A DNA stretch of 64,000 bases from Notospermus geniculatus (lineage: Eukaryota; Nemertea; Pilidiophora; Heteronemertea; Lineidae): positions 60,757 through 124,756 of the forward strand of contig NMRB01000474.1 in NCBI GenBank assembly GCA_002633025.1, read 5' to 3'. A model generated the notes under the pieces. The model was not told the origin of the DNA. It saw only the letters and a list, made by a program, of their open reading frames with translations, and ran no database searches. The position numbers and the translations under genes are program-made. Positions 24,274 to 37,415 of the stretch are shown here, in pieces. Position 1 is the first letter of the stretch. Every line of letters starts with the position of its first letter.

Positions 24274-25635
24274 AAAGAGATTTTCGTAGAGAGCTTGGTC
24301 AGAACACCTTGTCCTTTAAACACCAATCTTTCGTCCAAATGGAACATTTTTGTTCTTTTTTACCAAAGGGGCAAGACATCCCTTGTAAGAGACCGGACGT
24401 CTTAGTTCCAAGGATGGTCTGCAAAAAGGATTGATTGTTCCCAGTTTTTATACCAGTACGGCATATTATTAGCGGTCCATATATCAGATATGGTGAAATG
24501 GGATATCCACTCAACTAACTAGTGGCCAACGTACAGTTTTACGCGAGAATCAGACCTGTCATAAGTAACGTTGCTGGACGTCCGCATAAAAATCAACTGT
24601 TATTTACCAAGGTTTCGAGTTCTGTCGGTTGAGATTAGGTTTTTCATTCATTTGGGCAGTCACTCAGATTGACGCGGCCGTTGGTCCAGATAAAAGACAA
24701 CAGGTGGGACTCCCGGTTTTGAGGCGATGGGGTACCAAGAGAGGTTGCTTACGAGGTACCGTACTGTTGATCCTCACTTGGCCTTATATTGAACCTTAAA
24801 ATTGTGCGACAAACTTGGAAAAGTGACTTACCCGATAAGAGCCGAAGTGACGAGGCATATGTATGTAACTATCCAAGTTTTCATCGTAAATTCCAGTACA
24901 CATTTCCCGTCTTAACCCGCACCGCTTTCAACCTCATATTGTACTGCAGATGTGCATTAGCTCTGAAAAAGTAAATAAACAGAATACTGAAAAAGAAGGA
25001 AGGTTATGGAACGTCAGTTTGAAAGAGTTTGTATAAGCTAATGAAAGCAGGGGAGCTCCCAGTCCCTACATAAAGCTTTGTTTTGACTACATCCGGATGT
25101 CGATCGTACAGCAATCGCTTTTATTTTTCGTTCTCAGTCTCATCCACAATGCTTTATCTCGGTATTAAAGGCAAGACAGCGACAGAAACGGATGGAGTAT
25201 AAACCGGGCCTTGAGTGCTGTACACGGATTGTTGGAACAGCTTTTTATGAACCGGCAGTTGCACACTAGGCACCAACACGAGCGTCCAGTTGGGCAGATT
25301 GACGCCGGAGTTTGGAGTGTATTATCTGCGATGTTCGGCGTGTCATGTGCTACCCTCGGCGTAAATGAGAATCAGCAAGCATTGTACGACAAATATCAAA
25401 ACCGGTTGATCCTTGGCGTTCGAAGGAGCCGAGCCTGTGGCACTTTTCGACGCTTGCCTACATGCCGTAGCACACTACAGTTTCTGCAGGATTTTTCTAC
25501 CTGGCGTAAAAAAGGTCGGTAACGTCTCAGTTGGAGCAAAGTGTGCTGACCGCCAATTGTCCACAACTGGACGCCAAGGCCACGTTTGGTAAAGCTTTCC
25601 ACAGTACTGACGGTCAAACAAGTACTACACTTGCT
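24274..25635. repeat. Direct duplication 1, copy B
   Basis: Second copy of 22515-23878, lacking the fold-back element. SNP-scale differences (for example GATCCGTTGG against GATCCTTGG) suggest the other haplotype. One single-base change extends the shared frame into a different C-terminus at 25211-25522, which argues against strong coding constraint. Confidence 0.9.
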
Positions 25636-26791
25636 ATTACTCTGAGATGATAATACTAATACCGACGGGACGACCCTGGCTAAGTCAAGTTCTTCATCTG
25701 ATTCAATAAACTGGCGTCTTCTACTGACATATAAACCTCACCAATCCGACCCAGAGGCATTAACTCCTAGATAATCCCCCGCTTGAGCCCATGCATACTA
25801 AATGTCTCATTAACCAGGAAACGAGAGATGTAACACTGTTGACAAGTGAAGTGATATTATCAACTGGTTTATGAAGCGGAGATCCCAATTACACATTCTG
25901 TTAAGGATGTTCCTCGCTTTATATTGCTCTAATACAACTGATTTGATGTCACCATCACAATCGGATTAAAGTTTATTTCACTGAGTAACAATTCCAATTC
26001 AATTAGTTTCGGTACCTGAGTGTTTGGTTAGAGAAGATGTAACGTTTTTTAACGAACCGTTCCGACACAATATCATTTATCGTTGCAGACGACCGGTCGC
26101 GATTAAAAATGTTTCATTTTTAGGAGCATACACCTTTTTTCTCTTATATAGTGTGACTGATTGGCCACACAAATTCTTTATGAAAAAAAATAAAGGAATA
26201 GAGCCACAAGATTTGGACATTTCGTAAAATGTACCAATGAATCCCAACAAATAAATGTTCTTTTTATCCACGTCAAAGAGGAAGGGACACAAATTGATAA
26301 TTCGAGTCAGTTCTTTGAGACCCAAAGGGGCCTGCCGTGCAAAACACGACCTTTCATGTATAAGAGGGTTTCAAGGCCCTTCTTTGATACCCGATCCAAC
26401 AGTTCCTTCCGAATTTAAGATGACAAGAAGCCAATGTAGTGTCCTCCAATTCAAGGACACATCCCTGCAACCTTTTAGCATTTTATCTCCTACGAGTGTT
26501 TTGTGTCGCTTCCTAGCGTCTTTTACTTCATCCATCCTGAAAGAGTTCACTGACATCAAAGGTGAAGAGATCATACCCCCAAACATGCATCGTCTACAGT
26601 ACATAATGTAATATCACAATGATTCCTTTCAGCCTAGCTATATTAGACTACAGCCCAGGATTTCGACAGAGACAGGTCTTGAAACGACTTCTCGGGCTTC
26701 TTTTCAGACACAGCCTGCCTGAAAGAGTTGACTGTAGCGATTTTTAAATCACCATTCACCTTACGAAGGTAGAAGCACCGCCAAACCTGGC

Positions 26792-27401
26792 GAGTGTCTT
26801 GCAGAACATCCACTCAAGCTTGCCGGAAACTCCGTTAATGCGAGGGACGAGTCAAGGAAACGGAAGCCAGTGACGCACCATGCAGTGTTTCCTTAAGCGC
26901 AGGATGAAATAAGCTCGCCTTTCCTGCCTCACACGTACGTGACAACGTTATCACCAGTAAGTTACATGTGGGGAAATCGGCCCTGCATGTTCTGTTCGAT
27001 GGCAAGGCGTCCGGCGGTCGAAACACATTACGGGGGCGTAAAAAAGAAGGCCCAGGCAGAGGTGAGGGGAACCCTTGGTTTAATCGCCAACTGATGCCCT
27101 GTTAGTACGTAACTTTGTCCATCCACCAAGAAACTCGTCATCCAATCCCACCAGATACATGTAATAAATTCCGATGAAGCCGTAGCGGATGGTGTACGGG
27201 GAATATCAGTTTCAATCCTTTCCGAAATCTGATCCAAACAACACAAGTGGAGATTGCATTCCTCTGTATCTGAGAGATGAAAACGATCGTGTAACTAATT
27301 CCAAGTGAATTGATAGATTGGCAGAGATCACTGACGTCATGATAGTTGACCTATGGCGTTTTTAAAAATTTGTTATCGCAACCAGCTTTACACACGCCGT
27401 A
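26792..27401. repeat. Direct duplication 2, copy A
   Basis: About 610 bp, nearly identical to 27403-28010 (offset 611) and ending flush at the single N at 27402. Differences include GCGCAGG/GCACAGG and AAGAAACTC/AAGCAACTC. A 72-codon minus-strand frame is preserved in both copies but resembles no family known to me. Confidence 0.92.
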
Positions 27402-27402
27402 N

Positions 27403-28010
27403 GAGAGTCTTGCAGAACATCCACTCAAGCTTGCCGGAAACTCCGTTAATGCGAGGGACGAGTCAAGGAAACGGAAGCCAGTGACGCACCATGCAGTGTT
27501 TCCTTAAGCACAGGATGAAATAAGCTCGCCTTTCCTGCCTCACACGTACGTGACAGCGTTATCACCTGTTAGTTACATGTGGGGAAATCGGCCCTGCATG
27601 TTCTGTTCGATGGCAAGGCGTCCGGCGGTCGAAACACATTACGGGGGCGTAAAAAAGAAGGCCCAGGCAGAGGTGAGGGGAACCCTTGGTTTAATCGCCA
27701 CCTGATGCCCTGTTAGTACGTAACTTTGTCCATCCACCAAGCAACTCGTCATCCAATCCCACCAGATACATGTAATAAATTCCGATGAAGCCGTAGCGGA
27801 TGGTGTACGGGGAATATCAGTTTCAATCCTTTCCGAAATCTGATCCAAACAACACAAGTGGAGATTGCATTCCTCTGTATCTGAGAGATGAAAACGATCG
27901 TGTAACTAATTCCAAGTGAATTGATAGATTGGCAGAGATCACTGACGTCATGATAGTTGACCTATGGCGTTTTTAAAAATTTGTTATCGCAACCAGCTTT
28001 ACACACGCCG
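27403..28010. repeat. Direct duplication 2, copy B
   Basis: Starts directly after the N and repeats 26792-27399. This is the expected picture when two haplotype contigs with an unmerged overlap are placed end to end. Confidence 0.92.
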
Positions 28011-28950
28011 CAAATGCCCGATTATCATTCTATTTGTAAAGTCTTTTTTTTCGTACGGTACGTCACATTCCTTTAAAAACGTGGGAGTTCGGGGGCGGAA
28101 GGTAATTATGTAACAACCTTTTCACCCTGGAACATACCATATTCTCTTCTCCCAGGCGGATTAGACCATTTTGATCGAATGATTTAGTGTACGAAACAAG
28201 GGATTTACGATTAGAACGACAAACGTCGTACGAGGTTGTTTAGAAAAGCGAAGGAGCTACACGCGATAAATAGGTCAGAAGTGCATTACTTAGGTTACCG
28301 GTGCCCAAAGTGTGATTCCTAGCCACCGTTGTGCTATCGTCCATCAACTGACATACTCACCAGAGGAGAGTCTGAAAGCTAAACTACAACCATCCATTGA
28401 CAATACCTGGCTCATAATTCACATGGAATATTAATAAAAATATGCTCAAAGAAGCAGTCGCACTCAATTACTCCAAACGGCGTACATTTACCAGGCTCGG
28501 GACATGATATACAGGGGAACACTCAATAGTCTCATTAATATTCCAATCTCACCAACATGGCACAATTAGTTTCATATTCGATTTTCCGAAACTATGAGTT
28601 TCGTTATCACTTCCTGCGGCAAGGAATCGACACCATGTTCAAACAAGGTTTATTTATGAACCTTTAACAAGAAGCAAAGGTCGATCAGTGATATTAACCC
28701 ATGGACTAATGCTGTCATTTTCTAGTGCATCTTTACCGTTTCTGCGTACGGTAACTGTTGTCAGGATGACGCTCTTGATAATTACAAAATCATTAAAAAA
28801 TGCCCGGGTTATGGCCAGGAATATAAATCCATAGCACAATCTCTATGGGATATCTTTAAGATGCAGCCGGCCCACAACTTGGAACCTCTATAACGTGTTC
28901 TTCCAATGTGACCAAAGAACACTTTCCCCAGACCAGGTTGAAACTATTTA

Positions 28951-28995
28951 GGGCAATATTCAAACAGGGTGTTTAAGACTGACCCACGTCTACGT
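28951..28995. mobile_element. Half copy of a GGGC-ended fold-back element
   Basis: GGGCAATATTCAAACAGGGT followed by GTTTAAGACT resembles the left arm of the element at 47880-48006. No matching right arm was seen. Confidence 0.4.
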
Positions 28996-29561
28996 CGGCT
29001 AATAATGTACATGGAGCGTTCCAGTGCATTGGCTAAACGCCGTTTGCACTCTATGAATATGGTCCTTACACTTTTTCACGTTTTTGTCAGACAAGAGGAA
29101 TGGCTGACACGCCTCTTGCAGGAGAAAGGGGAAGGGGCAAATAATCCAGACCATCACAGACATTTATTCCTGATTTTGGGATCAGATCGGAGACATGCAC
29201 TCATGGAACTCTGGTGACAATGTTGCGCAAGAAAGGTGAAAAATCAACAAGACATGAAAAATAAGATACCATGTCTGTCACATTGTACCACTGGAATCTC
29301 GGTATTCTACCATCGGAATCTTCAGTGATCGCTTCAGGCTAGTATCGTGCTTGAATTCAAATTTCTCGCTCCATGATGGAGCTTTTTAAAAAAAGATTAA
29401 TGCATGGAACAGCTTTTATTAGGTGTTCATAAAGGAACGATTTCCGTAACAAAGTTACAGACAACAAATGCGGGGACTTTGTCTAGGACGCTGAGTGCCA
29501 TAATACAGTTGCAGTCGAACCTTTTATTTACAAACGGGTTTGAACGCTGGGATTAACACCG

Positions 29562-29813
29562 TCAGCCTTTGTAAAGGATAGAAAAAAGGTTGTTTTGGTA
29601 CAAGAAAGAGTGGCAAAGTCTCGGATGTTCATGGCACCTTGTAATTCGCTGAACCATCGTCTGCATGTCCTGCCCGATATATTGGAAAGCTAAAAATGCG
29701 CAAAGTACATATATCAAGTCACGCCCATTCAAACACGGAAATAATGCCAGCCGTCTGATGGTCGGTGGACAGAGAAGAGAGTTCATGAGCAACGGAAGTC
29801 CTGAGCAATACAA
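29562..29813 (-). pseudogene. Decayed GIY-YIG-like fragment, possibly from a Penelope-like retroelement
   Basis: The minus-strand frame reads CLNGRDLIYVL then QYIGQDMQTMVQRITR and a histidine-rich tail. The order LIYVL..C...YIG.....T...R...H is that of the GIY-YIG endonuclease module at the C-terminus of Penelope-like retroelements. One conserved cysteine position is occupied by other residues. No reverse transcriptase was recognised nearby, so this would be a truncated relic. The match is short and by eye. Confidence 0.35.
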
Positions 29814-32800
29814 AAGCCATGCACTGTCAATGGTTTATGGTTAGGATTAGGGACATTAGACATGTAAATAAGGCCAACGCCCGCGATTACCACATCTCAG
29901 AAAATAATCAGATCTGATTGGTTTTTCTGGGCACGTTCGTCCTTCAATGTAATTCTTTACAAAGGCTTGTAGTGACTCGTACTTAATAGGCTGAAAGATG
30001 CCAGTGGATGAACAGATTTGCAATTAAGCTCTGACCATGGCCATCAAATACTGCTCTGGTGGTCGTGATCAATCCGCAGCCACCATCCCTCAAACGTAAT
30101 CCTCAACGATGAAGGAGATGTTCTTGTGTCCCGCAGGTAACTGCAAGAAAATGCCCCTTTAGATTTTGTGACAAAGTCGTGGTAATGCCGTCTCGGGGAA
30201 TCAGACACCTAATTAATCGTAGATACCCCAGAAGTTCGTGGACCTGAAAAGATTCCGTGGATTAAGGTGTCTGCCCGAGATGTTCGGCTAATGACGCTAC
30301 AACAATCCACAAACTGACCGAACCGCTTTCTGCGAACTCAGATGAAAGTCACGTCCAGTCCCAAAAACAGCATCCTCGGTTGAAGGAGACCCATTTTGTA
30401 GGCCTAGCTTAATGTCTGAGAAATGTATTCGGCATTTCAAGAATAATATGGATTCAATTTTGAATGCGGACGACTAGGCACCTGTCTTTAGGCCTAAAAG
30501 AGCGAATATCAGGTCGGATAAAACCTCAAAGAGCAGATTCCACAGTGTAAAGGGATGTCATCCTCCATTACTGGGTCACCCCGACTGATTACCCATTGGG
30601 AAAACCTCTGAACCCCCTCCACCACTTGCCTCAGACAATCACTCCTGACTTCAGAACTGTAGCAGCCATGGATCAATTGATCATACAATGTTGTAAGTGG
30701 TTTACAAATTCAATTATTGCTGTAATTTAGATAAAGTAGTCGATATTCTCGTGTTAGTGCTTCGTTGGATCCGATGCACATTTAGGCACACAGACTGACC
30801 CAAGCTGACGTCGACCTTACATCATGGCAAAATATTAATGGACCCATATAGGTAAACATTTCAGCAGAGTGAACCTGATTATTTTCGCAAAAGGCACAGT
30901 CAGAGCTAGGCCCTGATAGGGACCCAAAACAGTGTGAAAGCACATCGTTTTTTCCTTCTTCAATGTAGTTTTCTGTCCAGACCACTGAAAGACTAAGATA
31001 AGCAAAAACGATATCCCCATCTCGACCGAAGCATATGCAAAATGCAGATTTTTAAGAGTATGCTAATGCAGTTAAACAGCTCGGAACGAACGCTATACAA
31101 GAGTATGGTGCCTGCTACTGGAATACGTCAATGCCTAAGGGGAAAGAATGTAAATCCTTTTGAACGATACCATCACGATACAGCAAATAAAAACCAACCG
31201 TTAAAACGATCGTAAGATATCGATTATAATTCATCACAATTACATCGCCTTGGGGTTTAAGAAGACGATCGTAGTTGAGGTTGAAGGTAGTTTCAGTCTG
31301 TGGTTTTATTTGAGAACGCCACAGGAATAAGCTCATTACCACGTGCTAAAAGCAAGTCTTACTTCTAATGATTTTACAACCTGTACGATTGCGAATAACC
31401 AATCATCACATGGAACGAGGTCAGGTGACTATCATTTGAACGGAAATCCTAGCGTGCAAACACCATTCTTTGCACGCCGACTCATCGTGTTATTCGCACG
31501 GATCTTGGGATATAACATCCTTGGTACAGATTTAAAGAATGACTTGATGAGTTTCGTCACGCAAATTTCATAACGACCTTGATATTTTGTCGGATTCCTG
31601 CATGCCAAGTGTTATGGCTCGCGATGATGATATTCGTGTGGTTGAGAAGCAAAAGATACAATGTATGGTATCTTGAATGAAATGACTTTCATAATAGCCA
31701 TGGAGAATTCAATTCAAATGTACTCACTAAAACCTTGGAGGAATTATACTGACTATAATTCCTCCAAGCTAAAACCTTGAGTAAACGGATGACAGACTGA
31801 TATGACAGAAAGGAATTGACATCATGAAGAGCTGAGTGGTTAGCCATTCATCTCATGTTCTTTTAACCATTCGTGATTGACGTACCTTCCTTTATCATAA
31901 GGAAGTAAGAAATTAGTAGTGTTAAGAGAGCGTATTGGTTCGTGATGCTGAACGCCCTTTACTGTGGGAAAAGCGATGACAGACAACTGGCTGGGTTGGA
32001 GTCAGTAAATCAGCAGAGAGAGATTTAGAACTTGGGATTAGCTGTTACTCATCCTCGTCGCAACAGCTTCGCATGTTACCGAGCAATTCTGGCGATGATT
32101 CTATCTGCAGTGTCATGATTGAGGCTGTACATCATGTCTAAGGCGATAAGTAATGTGGTTTATAGGTGAAATAACGGTGTTGCCATCTTGTCTTGCCGAC
32201 CGGCTGCTGCTTGGAGAATACACAGCACAGCTGGGTATGATGGCTTCGGCCACCCTTTTTTTCTCCTCGCCATATTATTATTGACTGCGCGGCATTTTAC
32301 ACCAACTCTGGCCTGAATACACATCAATAAAGGGTTACCGGATCTTGCCGAACTACGTGTAAACAAGACTTGATATTTGTTCGTGTTTCTTTCTCAGATT
32401 TCTATCTTTGTATCGTGCATTATTAGTTGTATCCTGTTTCTCCTTTTCGTCTGCATCATAACAGAGCCATCCAAATACAGATAAAAATAGAAAAAAGAGA
32501 TGACAAATTGCTATCATTACCCCGTTCCAACTTCTCAATATACATTGTGTACCTACTAACGCCTTATTAAAGTATCAGCACTTCAAAGGCTGGCGACCAT
32601 TGAATTGTGTTTTACTGCGCGGTACCAACACACAAAAAGGTTTACCAAGTGGTGTAGAAATGAATAATGTATATCAAATTTATATAGTTCTGGTTTGCAG
32701 GATATCAAGTGCACCTCTTAGCTTCTATTTAGTCCGTAATTTGTTGGAATAAATTCTGTTTACCACTGGGGCAAACAATATATCTACTCAACATTCTCTC

Positions 32801-32828
32801 TGGAAAAGACACAGCCATTTTCTCCCGA
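29814..32828. other. No recognised gene; one perfect short hairpin
   Basis: Open frames are short and unlike known proteins. CTTGGAGGAATTATA at 31734-31748 is followed by a 5-base loop and its exact reverse complement to 31768. Confidence 0.5.
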
Positions 32829-33483
32829 TCATGGGTAGTCGTCGTCGGCGTTAGGGCCAAGAAAGCGTAGATATTTGCGCCTAAAGGCGTCCCGGTGAAG
32901 TATCAACTCGTAGTACTTCGGGAAGGGCCATAAAAGTGGTTTCTGCGAAACCAATATGCATGATCGAACCTGGGTTGTTGAAAGACAGCGCTTCGAGTCA
33001 CACCCGGAATACAACGAATGCACTTGAAACCCATAGCTTCCAATGACATCTCTTGGTTTTGTTCGCGCTCGCCTGCTGCCGAAGGATATGGAGTCTACAT
33101 TGTACACGTAGTTGCTTGGGACGGGACTTGACATCAGCGAAGGGAACATCACAGTGCAAATCGGTCATCCGATAGCTTCTGTGTCATCATTCCTTATCAT
33201 TTTCTAACACTACACGATGTACATGTATATTCCATCAGTGCTGTCACCCTTGATGACAGATGGATCATCCCTGTGTTTAGGCCAAACCATTTTTCTTGGG
33301 TAACTGCGCCATGCATCCGACTGTAAACGTCACAATCGCCGGAATTCTTGATAGGAGACATCCTTGATTGCAATTCTCTGTTGAGTTGGTCATAGTGGAA
33401 AGTATTTCTATACCTTGAATGCATCTTTCCAACATTGTCAAGAGGTGATTATCCCCATGGACGTCTTCCCACACCCGAGGCAC
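32829..33483 (-). pseudogene. Unclassified possible coding fragment, frames broken
   Basis: Three adjacent minus-strand frames (33277-33483, 33197-33424, 32829-33152) are locally protein-like, for example WFGLNTGMIHLSSR and LLWPFPKYYELILHRDAF, but they shift frame between segments. They could be one decayed gene, separate exons, or chance. I do not recognise the family and assign no function. Confidence 0.2.
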
Positions 33484-33996
33484 CAGGTCCCACGGCAGAA
33501 GATTTGTCTGGCCTTAAGAGAATATTACTGTCTCGTTCCGGTATCTTTCCCATAGAGTTGTGACATTATTACTGGATTAGCGGTCAGAAGTTGTGTAGCA
33601 TGATATATCATGTTGTACGCTGTCACATCAATATTTGGGTTATAAGTTAATGTTGTTAGATAGTGATATCTATTACATACTTAGGCTATCCGTCATCGCG
33701 CGGGGAATGTAGTGCACCGCAATATAATATGTATCAAGGGAACCGATCGATTCGATAGGAAGTGATTTTGACACAATTTCTGTTAGTCATTGTCATCTTG
33801 TGTCGGCAAATGGTTGGATTGTAGGTCGATCAACACCCTCAGATGATGGTAAGCCAAGTAGGCCAATAGGTCTGGTCTCAGATTAGGATATGTTTACAAC
33901 AAAACTCCTGTCGTTCGGCAAATATTTGGCCACACTGTGGAAAACTCTGCCTTACAAAATCGGATTCCTTCCCTGAAATGACAACGAAAGCATTCA

Positions 33997-34119
33997 GGGC
34001 TCATATTCAAAAAACCTTGTCAGCTTCGTTTGCAAGTTGCGTACATGTACTTTGCATGGCCTGTACAAACTGGGTACTTGGCAAGTAACTAACTAGCAAG
34101 GTTTTATGAATATGGGCCC
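33997..34119. mobile_element. 123-bp GGGC-ended MITE
   Basis: Left end GGGCTCATATTCAAAAAACC pairs with right end GGTTTTATGAATATGGGCCC. It contains ACATGTAC. Same size as 9496-9618, so probably the same group. Confidence 0.75.
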
Positions 34120-37100
34120 AGATTATCAAACTTAGACTACAAAGCACGCAGTACAGTGGACAATAAGAATGGTCCACTGTGGCCTGTGTGACATCCATGT
34201 CTTTTGAAGCTAGCCAAGACAACGTCACCGAAGGTCCAATACAAGAAGTTTCTCTGAAAGTATCGTATTCTTGGCACGCTCTACGACACCCAAAACTTTC
34301 AGAAACTATTCCAGCAAGCTCTTTCATCTAACGACACCCTTGTCCTCGTGTTAACAAGACAAGTCGGATTGAAGTCGCCAATTGCACATTTGACGACTCC
34401 CAGTTCTTCAGGCAAACAATGCAGCGTCCAACCGTCTGACGATCTTATCAGGGCTATTCTTGGCTGATATGTGGTGAAAGCGATGGACGTGAACAGACAG
34501 TTGATTAGAAGACGATGCCAGTGGTTTCATATCGACAGACAACACAACATCACGTTTTTTTATGAGAGAATGCCGCAATCACAAAAATTTAAAAGTTGCC
34601 CAAGAATTGCATGGTAGGATATCACTGGGGAAATCTTCGCTGACATAGCCTGACAGTTTTTTTCGCAGCATATGCGGTCAAGTCAGTAGACTAGTACCTG
34701 ATCCTGCGCGCTGCAGTCGTGGCTAGTCCAATGTAAAATTGTTACATGTAGGACCGGGTACCAGCTAGCAAGTCAGTCGACCTGCAAAGGTCCGAACAGC
34801 GCCACTAGGTTCTGAGTGTAGACTTTACTAATCGCAAAGCCACCTGTCGGCAGCGTACATCAGAAATCTCTTAAAAGACTTTTACATTTCCAGAATATCT
34901 TCTGACAAACCGTACGCTGCGATCTTCCTAGCTTAAACGCCCATTAGAATTCTGAAATTACTACGTGTTTTGATGAAATAGGCGAACGCTAGATTAAACC
35001 GAAACGTGAGATTTTAAAACGATGTTCCAACAATTTCTCACAAGAGTTCACTCCTTCATTCGAAAAGCTGAAGTGATGAAATGAGATAAAGAATAAGGTT
35101 TAAAGGTGATTTACCCACAAGAAAAGATCGAAAGAAAAAATACCGACATGGGATTTTTTGTGTGATCTATCGTCATTGGATTCTGAAGGCATAAAATAGA
35201 AGCTATTTTAAGAGGGTGTGAAATAAGTAAACTCAACTACGGCGTAATAGCCGGCAGGCGTAAAAGCAATTTGCAGCTTCCAACCAAGGGTAAACATCCC
35301 GGTGAGTAAAACCATTTAGATCTTGACGGCAACATTTGCAAATTCCTTGTGACAATACTGGCACGAAATTTGTAATTTTAGAGTTGATTCCGCTAGAGGA
35401 TTATTAGATTGTCTGCGGGCGAACTCGAAAGTTTTCATTTACCGGCAAACCCCGAGGTGAAAAATCCAATTATTTTTCCTTTTAAGTACAGAAAATATAC
35501 GCAGGATCATAAATAGCGCGTATTTACTCCCTATTTTTGATCTGTGATATCATAAAAACATCATAATGCGAACGTCGATGATATTTTCAATGAACTTTAC
35601 GACGAGACCAGACATGACATTCTGTACACAGACCTGATCTCAAAATTAAGCTCCAGGCAGGTACTATTAAATGTTCCGCTGCTTGGAGATTCAGTTTCAG
35701 TAATGGCGGCCGCGTCGATACGACGTTGCGGGATGAACTGAACATTGCCAAATCCTACGTTTTGATAACCTCTCATCAGTTTTCCCTATCACGAACACGG
35801 ACGACTAGCTAAATACATGTAAATTGATTTATCGAACATTCTTTCCTTTCGAGGCTGCTGCTGGCCGTCAACAATGGCCAAATTATCATCCACACGCGGT
35901 AGACCTCAGCTGAGACCAGAAAGGTTACTGACCACCCTCCGGGCTGATTGAAATAATTCACTTTATCAACTTCTCCCATCGGTCACGTGACCTTCGATCT
36001 GACCCCATCGAGTGGAAGTTCAATCAGACAGGGTGTCATTCAGAAATTGATATTGTTAGCGATGATTTAGTCAGGATCGCTGGAGCTTGGATCAAACAGA
36101 CATCAATATTTAAATCATTTTTGGGAATAAACTGATCTAGCGTGTTCCTGGTGACGTAGAATGGAACTTCCGGGATACTACGAAGCATTGAACATTGGTT
36201 AAAGAGCCAACACCTTTGTACCGCGACATTTCCGGAGTCTGACTTCAAGACATCGGCAATGACCTCGCCATTGTGCCAGACTATCAGATATGGAAGTATA
36301 CCCTTTTGAAGCTGACAGTGTGGGTCATCTCGGTGCAGACCGAACGTCGTTTCATGTTTATTTTTTCAGTATAATACCCAATATGAATTCACTAATTGAC
36401 TCATCGGAGTCGTGCAGCCTCTGTCTTCGCTTCAGTTGTTTTACAATTCCCTGGGAAATCTCTGGAATCACTGCTTTGTACCAAATTAGCAACTCCGATT
36501 AGAGTCAACCCCATGGGTAGGCCAGTCGGTGCGATGAACGAATCTCTTCATGCCAGGATGGTCAATTTGGTAAGGTGTGAACAGTGGGAACGATGATTGT
36601 TATGGCGACAACAACAACGATGGCACAAACATAGCATGGTTGGTCAGATGTATTGTTCTCTACCAAAATGTGCTACACTTGGTTGGCATGCCTCAGTTGC
36701 CATATTGATTTACGTGCGACACGTTGTGATTAATTTTCTCTTAATAGTGTCGTTGGGTTCAGCGTCTTCGTCACTGAAGAGGGAAGCTTTGATACACCAC
36801 GAATTCAATGGTTCCTATACTTGTATGCACGTCGTATGTAATGGCAACTATCAGCTAGGGACGCAGCTCTCTTGAGCACACAATATCGAGTCCCTCAACG
36901 ACACCATCCAGCGCTTCGATGAAACGAAAAAAAGTGTAATTAAAACAGTATACGCGGCGTCTCTTAACCATTTCAATCAATCTCAATTTCAGCTCCCTAC
37001 TTGAAAAAAGCTAGACGTTCTGGAGAACACTCTAATGAAAATGCCAAGTAGGATTTGAATAAACGTGATAAAAAAGGAACAGAATGCTTGGCCAATGAGC

Positions 37101-37270
37101 AAAAAATGGGGGTATTGTAATAAAGTCAGTTAGTTGAGGGAATCTTGCATGTGTTTTTTTAGTATAAATGCATGCTCGACCACATGACCAGCCATAATTC
37201 AACGGTTACTTTTTTACAACGAGTATACCCGAGCAAAGTAGGAATAAATAGACTTTATTTACATGTAGGA
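34120..37270. other. No recognised gene
   Basis: No exon with convincing borders or homology, no long open frame, and no clear transposon end was noticed in this interval. Confidence 0.4.
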
Positions 37271-37415
37271 TTTAGACACAAATTCACATTGTCCTTTTAA
37301 GTTTACCTCAGAGGTGAACTTTAAAAAATTTCAGAAAGAAATCCAGATTGCCCTTTTTTTTAAAGTTTACCTCTGAGATAAACTTAAAAAAGGACAATCT
37401 GGATTTCTGTCTAAG
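37271..37415. repeat. Multi-arm fold-back, about 145 bp
   Basis: AGAAATCCAGATTG with the following T-rich tract pairs with CAATCTGGATTTCT (about 37337-37370 with 37379-37408). The outer part (TTAGACACAAATTC onward) also matches the reverse complement of the right side, and AGTTTACCTCAGAGGTGAACT is itself nearly palindromic. The element can adopt alternative cruciforms. Confidence 0.7.
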
